Shown here piece after piece: positions 16,778 to 25,043 of a stretch of DNA of 64,000 nt (position 1 is its first letter; each line of letters begins with the position of its first letter). This DNA is from Aquabacter sp040755535. GTDB taxonomy: Bacteria; Pseudomonadota; Alphaproteobacteria; Rhizobiales; Xanthobacteraceae. The notes below the pieces were generated by a model that saw only the letters and a program-made list of their open reading frames with translations, made no database searches and was not told where the DNA came from. A program made the translations under genes and the position numbers. The DNA lies in assembly GCA_040755535.1 (NCBI GenBank), contig JBFMAV010000002.1, forward strand, positions 62,001 to 126,000, written 5' to 3'.

Positions 16778-17709
16778 CAGGCACGCTCCTTCAGCACGCG
16801 GGCGACATTGGCCGCAGTGACACCCGAGACGCGGACGTTCGATTCCACCGAGACACCGGCAATGTGGGGGGTCAAAATGAGGTTCGGGACGCCCACGAGC
16901 GGGCCACCGCCGGGCAAGGGCTCCAGGTCGAATACGTCGAGCATCGCCGCGCCGATTTGCCCGGCCCGCAGCGCATCGGCGAGCGCCGCCTCATCCACCA
17001 CGCCCCCACGCGCGGCATTCACCAGCACAGCGTCCGACTTCATGCGGCCGAGCGCATCGGCGCCGATGAGACCGCGCGTCTGCGCGGTCAGCGGCACATG
17101 GAGGCTGATTGCGTCGGCCTGCGCCAATAGCATGTCCAGGGTGACCGGCCGGGTCTCGTGCGCCGCGAAGGCGGGGTGGTCGTCGGCAAGGAAAGGATCA
17201 TGAGCCACGATTTCCATTCCCAGCGCGCGGGCGCGCCGCGCGGTCTCGCGCGCGATGGAGCCGAAGCCGATCAGGCCCAGCGTATGGCCCATCACTTCGC
17301 GGCCCATGAGGCGCGTGCGCGGCCAGCCGCCATCGGCGACCTCCTCGCTCGCGAAATAGGCGCCGCGCAGCATCATCATGACGCCGCAGATCACATATTC
17401 CGCAACCGAGACGTCATTTGCCCCAGTCGCCGGGCAAACCTCAATGCCCCGCGCCTTGCAGGCGTCCACATCGATATTGTCGAGGCCCACGCCCAGTCGG
17501 CCGACCACCTGAAGCTGCGCCCCAGCCGCGAGGACCGCGCCGCGCACCTGGGTGCGGTTGCGCACGATCAATCCGCGTGCGCCGGGCAGCAGTGCAGCCA
17601 GGGCTTCCGGGTGATCCACCAGCTTGGGATCGTAGACCACGTCATAGTCCGCCCGCAGGGTATCGAGGGCGGCTTCGTCCATGAACTCGGTGACGACAAT
17701 ATCAGGCAT
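16777..17709 (-). CDS. slcC: D-2-hydroxyacid dehydrogenase family; likely (S)-sulfolactate dehydrogenase
   Basis: The 310-residue protein has the phosphoglycerate-dehydrogenase-like fold. G-R-L-G-V-G-L-D-N-I-D (about 70-80) is followed by the NAD-binding G-L-I-G-F-G-S-I-A (about 144-152), the arginine segment N-A-A-R-G-G-V-V-D-E, and L-T-P-H-I-A-G with the catalytic histidine. By itself it could be any 2-hydroxyacid dehydrogenase. Next to comC and suyAB it best fits SlcC, which oxidises (S)-sulfolactate to sulfopyruvate. It is the first gene of the minus-strand unit, divergent from the GntR regulator. Confidence 0.75.
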   Translation of the reverse strand: MPDIVVTEFMDEAALDTLRADYDVVYDPKLVDHPEALAALLPGARGLIVRNRTQVRGAVLAAGAQLQVVGRLGVGLDNIDVDACKARGIEVCPATGANDVSVAEYVICGVMMMLRGAYFASEEVADGGWPRTRLMGREVMGHTLGLIGFGSIARETARRARALGMEIVAHDPFLADDHPAFAAHETRPVTLDMLLAQADAISLHVPLTAQTRGLIGADALGRMKSDAVLVNAARGGVVDEAALADALRAGQIGAAMLDVFDLEPLPGGGPLVGVPNLILTPHIAGVSVESNVRVSGVTAANVARVLKERA

Positions 17710-17790
17710 TCTACTCCCCGGGCTGGCGCCAACCGCCGGCTCGGCCGAGCCGGCAAGGGATCGCGCTCTCTGCTTTGATCAGATATCATA

Positions 17791-17805
17791 TATAAGATAT
17801 AAGAC
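17791..17805. promoter_or_regulatory. Candidate operator between slcC and the GntR gene
   Basis: TATAAGA and TATAAGAC stand head to tail at 17791-17797 and 17798-17805. TATAAGAC is the reverse complement of the GTCTTATA half-site in the suyA promoter region. The AT-rich block 17784-17805 is exceptional in this GC-rich window. Confidence 0.45.
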
Positions 17806-17897
17806 TAGTATCAAGCGATCCGCTCTTGAACGGGAAGTTGGCGGAACGCCTCATTTCACTGTAAGCCGGAGTGGTATTTGTGAGAAGCGGAGGCGGC

Positions 17898-18662
17898 GTG
17901 ACCAAAGCAGTCGTGGGCGCAGGCCACGAATCCCGCCTCCCGCCCGACGGGGACGGGCTGGGCATGAAGCCCCTCTATCGTCAGGTGCGTGATACGCTGA
18001 TCCGGCGCATGGTGGATGGCGTTTGGGCGCCCGGAGAGCCGTTGCCAAGCGAGATGCAGCTTGCCGCTGAACTGGGGGTCAGCCAGGGCACCGTGCGCAA
18101 GGCCCTCGACGAGATGGCGGCGGAGAATCTTGTGGTGCGCCGGCAGGGGCGCGGAACCTTCGTTGCCCGACATGACGAGGACCGCATCCTCTTTCAGTTC
18201 TTCAAGCTGGTGCCGAACGAGGGGCCGCGGCGATTTCCCGACAGCCGTGTCCTTTCCATTGGCAAGGCGAAGGCGTCCGCGGGCGAGTGCGAGGCGCTGC
18301 ACCTGGAAAAGGGTGGCCGTGTGGTCCGAATCCGCCGCGTGCGGCTGTTGGGCGGGGTGCCGTTGCTGGTCGAATCCCTGTCGCTGCCTGACGTGCTCTT
18401 TCCCGGCCTGACAGATATGGAGCTTCCGAACAATCTCTACGGTCTCTACTCGGCCAGGTATGGAATCACGGTGGCCCGGGCGCGGGAGCAACTGAGAGCC
18501 GTGGCCGCGCCAGCGGAGGATGCGGCCGAGCTTGGGGTCCCCACGGGCACGCCGGCGCTGCTCATCGACCGGCTCGGGTTCTCACTGGATCAGGTCCCCG
18601 TGGAATGGCGCGTCAGCCTCTGCCTGACGCGCCATGTCCATTATCTCTCGGATCTCACCTGA
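17898..18662 (+). CDS. GntR/HutC-family regulator of the sulfolactate locus
   Basis: The protein has an N-terminal winged helix-turn-helix (P-L-Y-R-Q-V-R-D-T-L-I-x-x-M, then L-P-S-E-M-Q-L-A-A-E-L-G-V-S-Q-G-T-V-R-K-A-L) followed by a UTRA ligand-binding domain with L-L-I-D-R-L and the W-R-V-S-L-C end. HutC-type regulators usually repress catabolic genes until the substrate binds. The position divergent from slcC-comC suggests control of this locus. I chose the GTG at 17898, which has GGAGG 4 bases upstream; a GTG at 17871 is also possible (263 residues). Confidence 0.85.
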   Translation: MTKAVVGAGHESRLPPDGDGLGMKPLYRQVRDTLIRRMVDGVWAPGEPLPSEMQLAAELGVSQGTVRKALDEMAAENLVVRRQGRGTFVARHDEDRILFQFFKLVPNEGPRRFPDSRVLSIGKAKASAGECEALHLEKGGRVVRIRRVRLLGGVPLLVESLSLPDVLFPGLTDMELPNNLYGLYSARYGITVARAREQLRAVAAPAEDAAELGVPTGTPALLIDRLGFSLDQVPVEWRVSLCLTRHVHYLSDLT

Positions 18663-18674
18663 TCCGGGCACTCT

Positions 18675-19037
18675 TCATTTCGCAGACAGCGTTTCGATGC
18701 TGACTTTGGTGTCGCCTTTGAACGCCCAGACACCGGAATAGCTGCCGTCCGCCTGCGCCACATAGAGCGCCACGGCGGTCGATCCCCCACCCGAATAGGT
18801 CACCGCGATGATGTCGTCATCGCCGATGCCGAAGCCTTCGAATTTGTCAGAGCCGATCACCGAAACCACCCGCCAGGTGTTTTCTCCCGTCTTGGTGAGC
18901 GTCGCATTGCCCGTGTATCCGGACTTATCGCCGGCATTGGTGCCTTTTACGGCATATTTTCCCGGCCCCTTGGCGAGAGCCGGCGTCGCGGCGAGTGCAA
19001 CAGCGAGAATCGCGCCACCGATAAAACCCGTCTTCAT
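18675..19037 (-). CDS. Secreted small protein of unknown function
   Basis: The 120-residue protein has a clear signal peptide (M-K-T-G-F-I-G-G-A-I-L-A-V, cleavage after P-A-L-A around residue 22). The beta-rich mature part has repeated G-N/T-W/S patterns: Y-A-V-K-G-T-N near the start and S-Y-S-G-V-W-A-F-K-G-D-T near the end. I do not recognise the family with certainty. It converges on the GntR gene with 12 bases between the stops. The start at 19037 was chosen for the signal peptide. Confidence 0.65.
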   Translation of the reverse strand: MKTGFIGGAILAVALAATPALAKGPGKYAVKGTNAGDKSGYTGNATLTKTGENTWRVVSVIGSDKFEGFGIGDDDIIAVTYSGGGSTAVALYVAQADGSYSGVWAFKGDTKVSIETLSAK

Positions 19038-19262
19038 ATGCGCCCCCATTCGCCTCCCCAGCGGAGGCCGCGGCACGCTATGTCAGTCGCGATCCTCGGA
19101 CAACACGCGCCAATCGCCGCGCCGGGGCGCGGAACCCCCAGCCTTCAGCTTGCGTTTGCAAAACGACCACCTGCCACGCGCGTCCAACCGCAACGGGCAG
19201 GAGCGGACCCGTTCCCAGCGCCGCCCAGACCTCTGGGGCGTGTGCGCAACCCAAGGTGAAGG

Positions 19263-19526
19263 ATGGACGACAAGCCGAAATCCCGTCGCGGTTTCGCTTC
19301 CATGACTCCGGAAAAACGACGTCTCATTTCCAGCCTCGGCGGCAAGAGCGTGCCGGCCGAAAAGCGGAGCTTCTCCCAAAACAGCGATCTGGCTGCCCGC
19401 GCCGGCGCGACAGGCGGGCGCAACACACCGCCGGAAAAGCGCAGTTTTTCCTTGGACCGCGACCTGGCCAGCAAGGCCGGAAAGGAAGGCGGACGCCACG
19501 GCGGGCGCAAGTCTGAGGAGCGTTAG
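19263..19526 (+). CDS. Small KGG/Con-10-like stress protein with internal repeats
   Basis: The 87-residue basic protein contains repeated units: M-T-P-E-K-R-x-L-I-S-S-L-G-G-K-S, then P-A-E-K-R-S-F-S-Q-N-S-D-L-A-A-R-A-G, then P-P-E-K-R-S-F-S-L-D-R-D-L-A-S-K-A-G-K-E-G-G. These resemble the stress-induced KGG repeats of YciG/GsiB-type proteins, which are hydrophilic and disordered. An AAGG ribosome site precedes the ATG. A role in desiccation or general stress is inferred from the family only. Confidence 0.65.
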   Translation: MDDKPKSRRGFASMTPEKRRLISSLGGKSVPAEKRSFSQNSDLAARAGATGGRNTPPEKRSFSLDRDLASKAGKEGGRHGGRKSEER

Positions 19527-19673
19527 CGCCTCCTCTCTCGCAGCCCCAATTGAAAGCTTCTCATCCCGTGCCATATTGAATACCACGCGCAATCTCCACC
19601 AGGATCCTCCCTGTGAAGGAGTGCGCGGGGTTCCATTCGGAACGCATCAAATCAAGTCACTGGGGAGATGAAC

Positions 19674-20018
19674 ATGATCGCAAAAGGCGGCCAGAAGCCG
19701 GAGCTCATCGCCTTCATCGATGCGCTGTCCGCGCTTATCGCTGAGGACAAATATGGCGAGGCTGCACGGGCGATAGCGGATTTCAACCGCGCGCACCATG
19801 GGCTGGCGTATTTCATCGAGGAAGCTCTTCCCTCACGCGTGTCCGACCATCTGCTGAAGAAGACCGGCGCCCACACGGCGTTCACGACCTTCACGCTGCG
19901 TCGTCCCAATTGGGCGACGGAACTCAACAAGGCCTCCGGCGATCCCGAGGCGTTTGCCGCCTATGTCACCATGATCGAGGCCGAGATGCTGGCCCTTGCC
20001 GCAAAGAAGGTGGCGTAG
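19674..20018 (+). CDS. Conserved hypothetical protein
   Basis: The protein of about 114 residues is predicted to be soluble and mostly helical. I recognise no motif; the most distinctive segments are F-N-R-A-H-H-G-L-A-Y-F-I and F-T-L-R-R-P-N-W-A-T. Two ATGs lie 6 bases apart (19668 and 19674). The GGGGAG ribosome site at 19662-19667 abuts the first, so the second has better spacing. A terminator-like hairpin follows directly, so the gene is probably monocistronic. Confidence 0.6.
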   Translation: MIAKGGQKPELIAFIDALSALIAEDKYGEAARAIADFNRAHHGLAYFIEEALPSRVSDHLLKKTGAHTAFTTFTLRRPNWATELNKASGDPEAFAAYVTMIEAEMLALAAKKVA

Positions 20019-20027
20019 GACGCAAAA

Positions 20028-20063
20028 AGAGAATGGGGCCGAGCTGAGACGGCCCCATTCTCT
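20028..20063 (+). terminator. Terminator-like hairpin
   Basis: AGAGAATGGGGCCG (20028-20041) pairs with CGGCCCCATTCTCT (20050-20063), a 14-base perfect stem around an 8-base loop, 9 bases past the preceding stop. There is no long T tract on the plus strand, but the AAAAA before it gives a T run on the minus strand. Confidence 0.65.
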
Positions 20064-20167
20064 CCGCGTTGTCTCCATGTTTCCTGTTTCTTCAAGCCGG
20101 ACACGGCACTAAGAGAAAGTGCCCGGAACAGGCCGGAAGCGCATCCGGCTGCCGGCGGGGAGACGCC

Positions 20168-21661
20168 ATGACCGCCTATCGCGCTCTATCCGACCATTTC
20201 GCCCGCGCCGCCGCGCTGTCCAATGCCATCGGCATCCTGCAATGGGACAGCGACACGATGATGCCGAAGGGCTCTGTCGGCACCCGCGCGGACAGCCTCG
20301 CCCTGCTGCGGGTCAACCACCATTCCATGATCACCGACCCGCGCATCGGCGAATGGCTGGAGGGGGCGCAAGCGGACGACGGGCTTGGAGAATGGGAACG
20401 CGCCAACATCCGCGAGATCCGCCGCATCTATGCGGTGGAGACCGCCCTCCCCTCCGATCTGGTGGAAGCCTCCAGTAAGGCGGTGTCCGCCTGCGAGATG
20501 ACATGGCGGCAGGCAAAGCAGGATGCGGATTTCGCCGCTCTCCTGCCCCGCCTGTCGGAGGTGCTCCGCCTACAGCGCGAGATCGGCGCGGCCAAAGGCG
20601 AGAAGCTCGGTCTCTCACCCTATGACGCGCTGCTGAACGATTACGAGCCCGGCGCCCGCTCCGCCCGCATCGATGCGCTGTTCGCGGACCTCGCCGCCTT
20701 CCTGCCGGGTTTCACGGATGAGGCCATCGCCCACCAATCCCGGCTCCCGCCCGTTCCGGCGCTGGAAGGGCCGTTCGCTGAGGAGGCCCAGCGGGGGCTC
20801 GGGCTCTCCATGATGAAGGTGCTCGGCTTTGATTTCGAGCGTGGGCGCCTTGATGTCTCGGCCCATCCCTTCTGCGGCGGCGCCGACAATGATGTCCGCA
20901 TCACCACCCATTATGACGAGGCCGATTTCGCCCGCGCCTTCATGGGCGTGATGCACGAGACCGGCCATGCGCTCTATGAGCAGGGTCGGCCCCAGTCTTT
21001 CCTGCATCAGCCGGTAGGCCAGGCGCGCAGCATGAGCGTGCATGAGAGCCAGTCGCTCCTCATGGAGATGCAGGCGTGCCGCAGCCGCGAATTCATCACC
21101 TTCGCCGCGCCGAAGATGCGCGCGGCGTTTGGCGGCTCCGGTCCTGCCTGGGAGGCGGACGCCATCCATCGCCACTACACGCAGGTCAAGCGTGGCTTCA
21201 TCCGTATCGAAGCGGACGAGGCCACCTATCCCGCTCACATCATCCTGAGGTATCGGCTCGAGAAGGCCATGATCGGCGGCGACCTGCCGCTCGCCGAATT
21301 GCCGGCCGCTTGGAATGCCGGCATGCAAGACCTGCTCGGCATCACGCCGCCCAACGACCGCTTGGGCTGCCTCCAGGACATTCATTGGCCCAGTGGCGGC
21401 TGGGGCTATTTCCCGACCTATACGCTTGGCGCCATGACGGCGGCACAGGTGTTCGATGCCGCTCGGCGCGCGGATTCCGACGTGGTACCGGGCATCTCGC
21501 GCGGCGACTTCACGCCACTGGTCCGGTGGCTGCGCGCCAACATCCACAGCCAGGGCTCACTGTTCGAGACGGACGAGTTGCTCACCCGCGCCACCGGGCG
21601 GCCCTTGGACGCCAGCGTCTTCATCACCCATCTGCGGCGGCGCTATCTCGACGCGGTCTGA
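20168..21661 (+). CDS. M32-family metallocarboxypeptidase
   Basis: The 497-residue protein has the zinc motif H-E-T-G-H (263-267), with the M32-specific S-M-S-V-H-E-S-Q-S about 25-30 residues later. Further M32 segments are I-R-I-E-A-D-E-A-T-Y-P-A-H and the C-terminal W-P-S-G-G-W-G-Y-F-P-T-Y-T-L-G. M32 enzymes remove C-terminal residues from peptides in the cytoplasm. The length is typical (about 500). The ATG at 20168 begins the conserved N-terminal helix, preceded by GGGGAG. Confidence 0.92.
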   Translation: MTAYRALSDHFARAAALSNAIGILQWDSDTMMPKGSVGTRADSLALLRVNHHSMITDPRIGEWLEGAQADDGLGEWERANIREIRRIYAVETALPSDLVEASSKAVSACEMTWRQAKQDADFAALLPRLSEVLRLQREIGAAKGEKLGLSPYDALLNDYEPGARSARIDALFADLAAFLPGFTDEAIAHQSRLPPVPALEGPFAEEAQRGLGLSMMKVLGFDFERGRLDVSAHPFCGGADNDVRITTHYDEADFARAFMGVMHETGHALYEQGRPQSFLHQPVGQARSMSVHESQSLLMEMQACRSREFITFAAPKMRAAFGGSGPAWEADAIHRHYTQVKRGFIRIEADEATYPAHIILRYRLEKAMIGGDLPLAELPAAWNAGMQDLLGITPPNDRLGCLQDIHWPSGGWGYFPTYTLGAMTAAQVFDAARRADSDVVPGISRGDFTPLVRWLRANIHSQGSLFETDELLTRATGRPLDASVFITHLRRRYLDAV

Positions 21662-21662
21662 G

Positions 21663-21983
21663 TCAGCAGTCGCGGCGGACCGGGCCCACCACGGACGGGT
21701 TCGCGCCCTGAACCGTCGGGGGATGTTGCGTCGGCGAAGCCGGGGTGGGCGCCCCCGGCGTGGTGCCGATATAGGATCCACCGGTGCCGCCGCTCCAGGC
21801 TGTGGAGCCATCGCCGCCCGGCCGGGTGCCGGAATCGGCACCTTGCGCGGGGGGCGTTGGCGATTCGGTGGGGGTTGCCTCGCAGCCGCTCTTGGTGGGT
21901 CCGCCCGTCTGGGCGGACGCCGGCGCCGCTGCTGAGAAAAGGCAAGCCGCGGCGGCCGAAAGGAGAAGGGCCGTTGTTTTCAT
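21663..21983 (-). CDS. Secreted Pro/Gly/Thr-rich small protein
   Basis: The 106-residue protein has a good signal peptide (M-K-T-T-A-L-L-L-S-A-A-A, cleavage after A-S-A-Q near residue 25). The mature part is rich in Pro, Gly, Thr and Ser and contains only two cysteines, one near each end. There is no domain I recognise. It ends 1 base from the carboxypeptidase stop on the other strand. Confidence 0.6.
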   Translation of the reverse strand: MKTTALLLSAAAACLFSAAAPASAQTGGPTKSGCEATPTESPTPPAQGADSGTRPGGDGSTAWSGGTGGSYIGTTPGAPTPASPTQHPPTVQGANPSVVGPVRRDC

Positions 21984-22029
21984 GGGCGCATGTCCTCGGG
22001 TCTGGTCCGGGGAGAACGCTCCCGCAAGC

Positions 22030-23121
22030 TCAGCCGTTCCCGACGAGCCGTCCGCTTAAGGGCTCGGTTCCCTGCCAGACATTCACCCTGCCGGTCCCTG
22101 GCGTGACCGCACCGATGCGCTGGGTGGCCGGATAGCCTGCGGCGCGGATCTCCTCGACAAGGCGCGCAGCGGCCTCGGGGACACACGCAACAAGAAGGCC
22201 GCCGGAAGTTTGCGGATCGGTCAGCAGATGGCGCTGCCAGTCCTCCATGCCTCCCTCAGGCGGGCGCACATGGCTGCCATAGCTCGCCCAATTGCGCAGC
22301 GAGGCCCCTGTGACGAAGCCCTGACGCACAAAGGACTGGGCATGAGACAGGAATGGAATCGCAGAAAAGACGACGTCCAGGTCCACACTGGAGCCGCGCG
22401 CCATTTCCAGCCCGTGCCCGAGCAGGCCGAAGCCGGTCACGTCGGTGATGGCGTGCACGTCCTTATCCTTCGCGAGCACGGCGCCGACCCGGTTGAGGAG
22501 CGTGGTGGAGGCGATCATCTCCTCATAGCCATCCCCCGACAGCGCTTCCTTCTTGAACGCGGCCGAATAGACACCGACGCCGATCCCTTTTGTCAGAATC
22601 AAAGCATCGCCCGCCTGCGCTCCCGAATTGCGCCGGATGTCCGCCTTCTTCGCCGTTCCGATCACCGCGAGGCCATAAATAGGCTCGGGGCTGTCGATGG
22701 AATGTCCGCCCGCCACCGGAATGCCGGCCTGGGCACAGACAGCCGCGCCACCCTGTAGAATGGCGCGCACGATGGCCGTGTCCACCTTGCCGAGCGGCAT
22801 GCCCAGAATAGCCAACGCCATGATCGGCGTGCCGCCCATGGCGTAGACATCGGAAATGGCATTCGTGGCGGCGATGCGCCCGAAATGGTCGGGATCGTCC
22901 ACCACCGGCATGAAGAAGTCGGTGGTGGCAATGATGCAGGTATCACCGTCCAAGTCCCAGACGGCGGCATCATCGCCCGTCTCCGTGCCCACCAGCAGCC
23001 GCTCGAAAGGCCCGGCCTGCGGCGCCCCGGCGAGAAGCTCCTGGAGCACGGCGGGCGCGAGCTTGCAGCCACAGCCGCCGCCATGGGCAAGGCTGGTTAG
23101 GCGGAAAGGCGTGTCGGTCAT
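22030..23121 (-). CDS. selD: Selenide, water dikinase SelD
   Basis: SelD makes selenophosphate from selenide and ATP, the selenium donor for selenocysteine and selenouridine. The 363-residue protein starts with H-G-G-G-C-G-C-K (13-20), which places the catalytic Cys17 and Lys20 at the numbering known for E. coli SelD. A-T-T-D-F-F-M-P-V-V-D-D-P and L-T-D-P-Q-T-S-G-G-L are further signatures. The catalytic residue is cysteine, not selenocysteine. It lies 2.3 kb from fdnG and 7 to 12 kb from selA, selB and selC, on the opposite strand. The start at 23121 puts the motif where expected. Confidence 0.95.
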   Translation of the reverse strand: MTDTPFRLTSLAHGGGCGCKLAPAVLQELLAGAPQAGPFERLLVGTETGDDAAVWDLDGDTCIIATTDFFMPVVDDPDHFGRIAATNAISDVYAMGGTPIMALAILGMPLGKVDTAIVRAILQGGAAVCAQAGIPVAGGHSIDSPEPIYGLAVIGTAKKADIRRNSGAQAGDALILTKGIGVGVYSAAFKKEALSGDGYEEMIASTTLLNRVGAVLAKDKDVHAITDVTGFGLLGHGLEMARGSSVDLDVVFSAIPFLSHAQSFVRQGFVTGASLRNWASYGSHVRPPEGGMEDWQRHLLTDPQTSGGLLVACVPEAAARLVEEIRAAGYPATQRIGAVTPGTGRVNVWQGTEPLSGRLVGNG

Positions 23122-23198
23122 CAAATCCTGCTTTCCGTGTGGAGTTCCTCCCGAGACAGCAGGAGCAACAAGGAAGCCACTTTCACTGGGAAGAACGC

Positions 23199-23224
23199 GC
23201 CCTCTCCCGCAAACAGAAGAGGGC
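23199..23224 (-). terminator. Weak terminator-like hairpin
   Basis: GCCCTCT (23199-23205) pairs with AGAGGGC (23218-23224). It lies just downstream of the transglutaminase-like gene on the minus strand and before selD. The following sequence has only scattered T, so termination is uncertain. Confidence 0.35.
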
Positions 23225-23261
23225 TTTGCGCCTGATAAAAAGGAAAGGCGTGTCTCGCCTT

Positions 23262-24374
23262 CTACACCGCGATCTCCGCCGCGCGGATGGAATAGCGGAA
23301 CGTGTCCGGGTCGAGGCAATCGAGCAAGCCGGCAGCGGTGACCGCCTGGGGATACATCAGGAAAGGCAGGCTCGGCCCGTCATAGCCCGGCAGCTTCACG
23401 TCATGGGCGGTATTGTAGGCGAACCAGTTGCCTTCCCAGCTGCCGAACAGCGCCTTGCGGGCGGCGACCACCTTCGGGTCGTCCAGCGCCAGCTTGCCCG
23501 GCGGCTCCTCAAGCACCACCTTGCGGACATCCGCCGGATCCATGGGCACCCAGCCGAAGTGCGAGAGATAGACTTCGGACCGGCAATGCTGGGCCTTGGT
23601 AACGATGTCCGAATTGGCACCGAGGCTCTTATAGCCGAACTGCGAAGGAACGACGCGCAAGCCATAGACATCCCGCGCCGGGATGCCCTGCGCCCTCACG
23701 AGGCCGACGAAGAGCGCGTTCAAGTCCGCGCATTTGCCGCCGAGATTGCCACTCTGCAGCATGGCGGCGATGTCGCCGATGCCGCAGCCGCGGGTTGCGG
23801 CGTTCCGATAGGTATTCTCGACGATCCAATCGAAGATCGCATGCACCTTCTGAAGCTCGTCCGTCTTCCCCGCGACGATCTTGTCCGATGTCTCCTTCAC
23901 GATGCCCGTGGTTGGGATGAGAACGGTGGTGGCGGTATTGAGCCGCCGCGTATCCGCTGACAGGGCGGCCGGCGTGCCGGGTTTCGAAAGGTCCACGGAC
24001 CAGTCGCGGGTCACGGCCTTGCTGGTCAGGTCCACGCGCGGGCTTGCGGTTCCCGGCTCCCATTGCAGATGAAGCATCTCCGCGCCGGACGCGGGATCGC
24101 GCACGAGCTTTGCGGCGGCCGCATTGGTGGTCCAGCTGTTCTCGCCTGGCTTGAACCAGTCCGGATTGCCGAAGGAGGCGACGGGCAGCCAAGCCTGGAC
24201 CTTGCCTTCCGGCTTCAAGATTTCCACGGTCGTGACGATCTGGAAGCTCCGCCATTTTCCCACCTGCGGGGCAAAGACGGCGGGCGCAGCGGCCTGCGCG
24301 AACACCGCGCGCGGCAGCAGGGATGCGGTGGCGGCGAGAAGCCCGCCCTTGAGGATGTCGCGTCGGCTGGTCAT
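23262..24374 (-). CDS. Tat-exported transglutaminase-like protein
   Basis: The 370-residue protein opens with a twin-arginine signal (T-S-R-R-D-I-L-K-G-G, then a hydrophobic stretch to A-V-F-A-Q, residue 27). The second half has a transglutaminase-type fold: C215 in G-G-K-C-A-D-L-N, H263 in Q-H-C-R-S-E-V-Y, and D279 in W-V-P-M-D-P, a plausible Cys-His-Asp triad. Bacterial members are usually proteases or peptidases. The Tat signal suggests folding before export. The next gene upstream (TlpA-like) starts the same unit 21 bases away. Confidence 0.8.
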   Translation of the reverse strand: MTSRRDILKGGLLAATASLLPRAVFAQAAAPAVFAPQVGKWRSFQIVTTVEILKPEGKVQAWLPVASFGNPDWFKPGENSWTTNAAAAKLVRDPASGAEMLHLQWEPGTASPRVDLTSKAVTRDWSVDLSKPGTPAALSADTRRLNTATTVLIPTTGIVKETSDKIVAGKTDELQKVHAIFDWIVENTYRNAATRGCGIGDIAAMLQSGNLGGKCADLNALFVGLVRAQGIPARDVYGLRVVPSQFGYKSLGANSDIVTKAQHCRSEVYLSHFGWVPMDPADVRKVVLEEPPGKLALDDPKVVAARKALFGSWEGNWFAYNTAHDVKLPGYDGPSLPFLMYPQAVTAAGLLDCLDPDTFRYSIRAAEIAV

Positions 24375-24395
24375 GTCACCTCTCCTGGCGTCTTG

Positions 24396-25043
24396 TTAGT
24401 GTTGCAGGCTGGAAGGGGCCGACGAGGTCGGCGTAAGGACATCGCGGATCTGGCCGCGAACCCGAGGATCGGCCCAATCCACCGGGCCTTGCGCCCGCAG
24501 ATGGGGGACGCCATCCCTGAGGATGAGGGACGCGGGCAAAGCGGTCATGCCGTAGGCCCGGGCAGCGGTTCGGTCCCGATCCAGCAGCACCACGCCCGGT
24601 GCCGGGAGCGTCTCGAAGAAGCGACGAATGCGGGCTTCGGGCTCCGCCACATCCACCAGGATCACCCGCACACCCTCGGCGGCGGCAAAGGCTGAAAGCG
24701 CCGGCATTTCCTCCCGGCAGGGTTCACACCAGGTGGCGAAGAAATGGAGGATGCTCGGCCCCGCCGGTGGCAGCACGAGAGAAGCGTCCGCGCCGCCGGG
24801 CGGGTCCAGGCGGTCGAGACGCAGGATCGGAAGGGCGAGCGGCGCGACCGGCTCCAGCCCGACAGTCTCGGCGGCCCGCGCCGAGCTTTGAGCCGGGAGC
24901 GCGACGGCAAAAGCGAGGCCAAGGTAGAAAGCGCGCAGCACCGCAAGCGTAACCGGCCGGCGCGCGGGATGGGCGCGGATCACACGGCGGAGCCGCGACA
25001 AGCCATGAGAGCCCCGAGCCTCGGGAGCGGTGATCGAAACCAC
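24396..25043 (-). CDS. TlpA-like membrane-anchored thioredoxin
   Basis: The 215-residue protein has a basic N-terminus and a hydrophobic segment (about 31-57) acting as signal or anchor. A thioredoxin fold follows, with F-F-A-T-W-C-E-P-C at C106 and C109 and the cis-proline region A-L-P-A-S. It would reduce or oxidise periplasmic dithiols. Its position before the exported transglutaminase-like cysteine enzyme suggests it keeps that enzyme's cysteine reduced (inference). An alternative internal start near residue 32 would shorten the basic leader. Confidence 0.75.
   Translation of the reverse strand: MVSITAPEARGSHGLSRLRRVIRAHPARRPVTLAVLRAFYLGLAFAVALPAQSSARAAETVGLEPVAPLALPILRLDRLDPPGGADASLVLPPAGPSILHFFATWCEPCREEMPALSAFAAAEGVRVILVDVAEPEARIRRFFETLPAPGVVLLDRDRTAARAYGMTALPASLILRDGVPHLRAQGPVDWADPRVRGQIRDVLTPTSSAPSSLQH

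Noticed and set aside
17776..17789. FNR-like box TTGATCAGATATCA in the slcC-GntR region
   Set aside because: The right half is TATCA rather than ATCAA, and the site fits better as part of the AT-rich GntR operator region.
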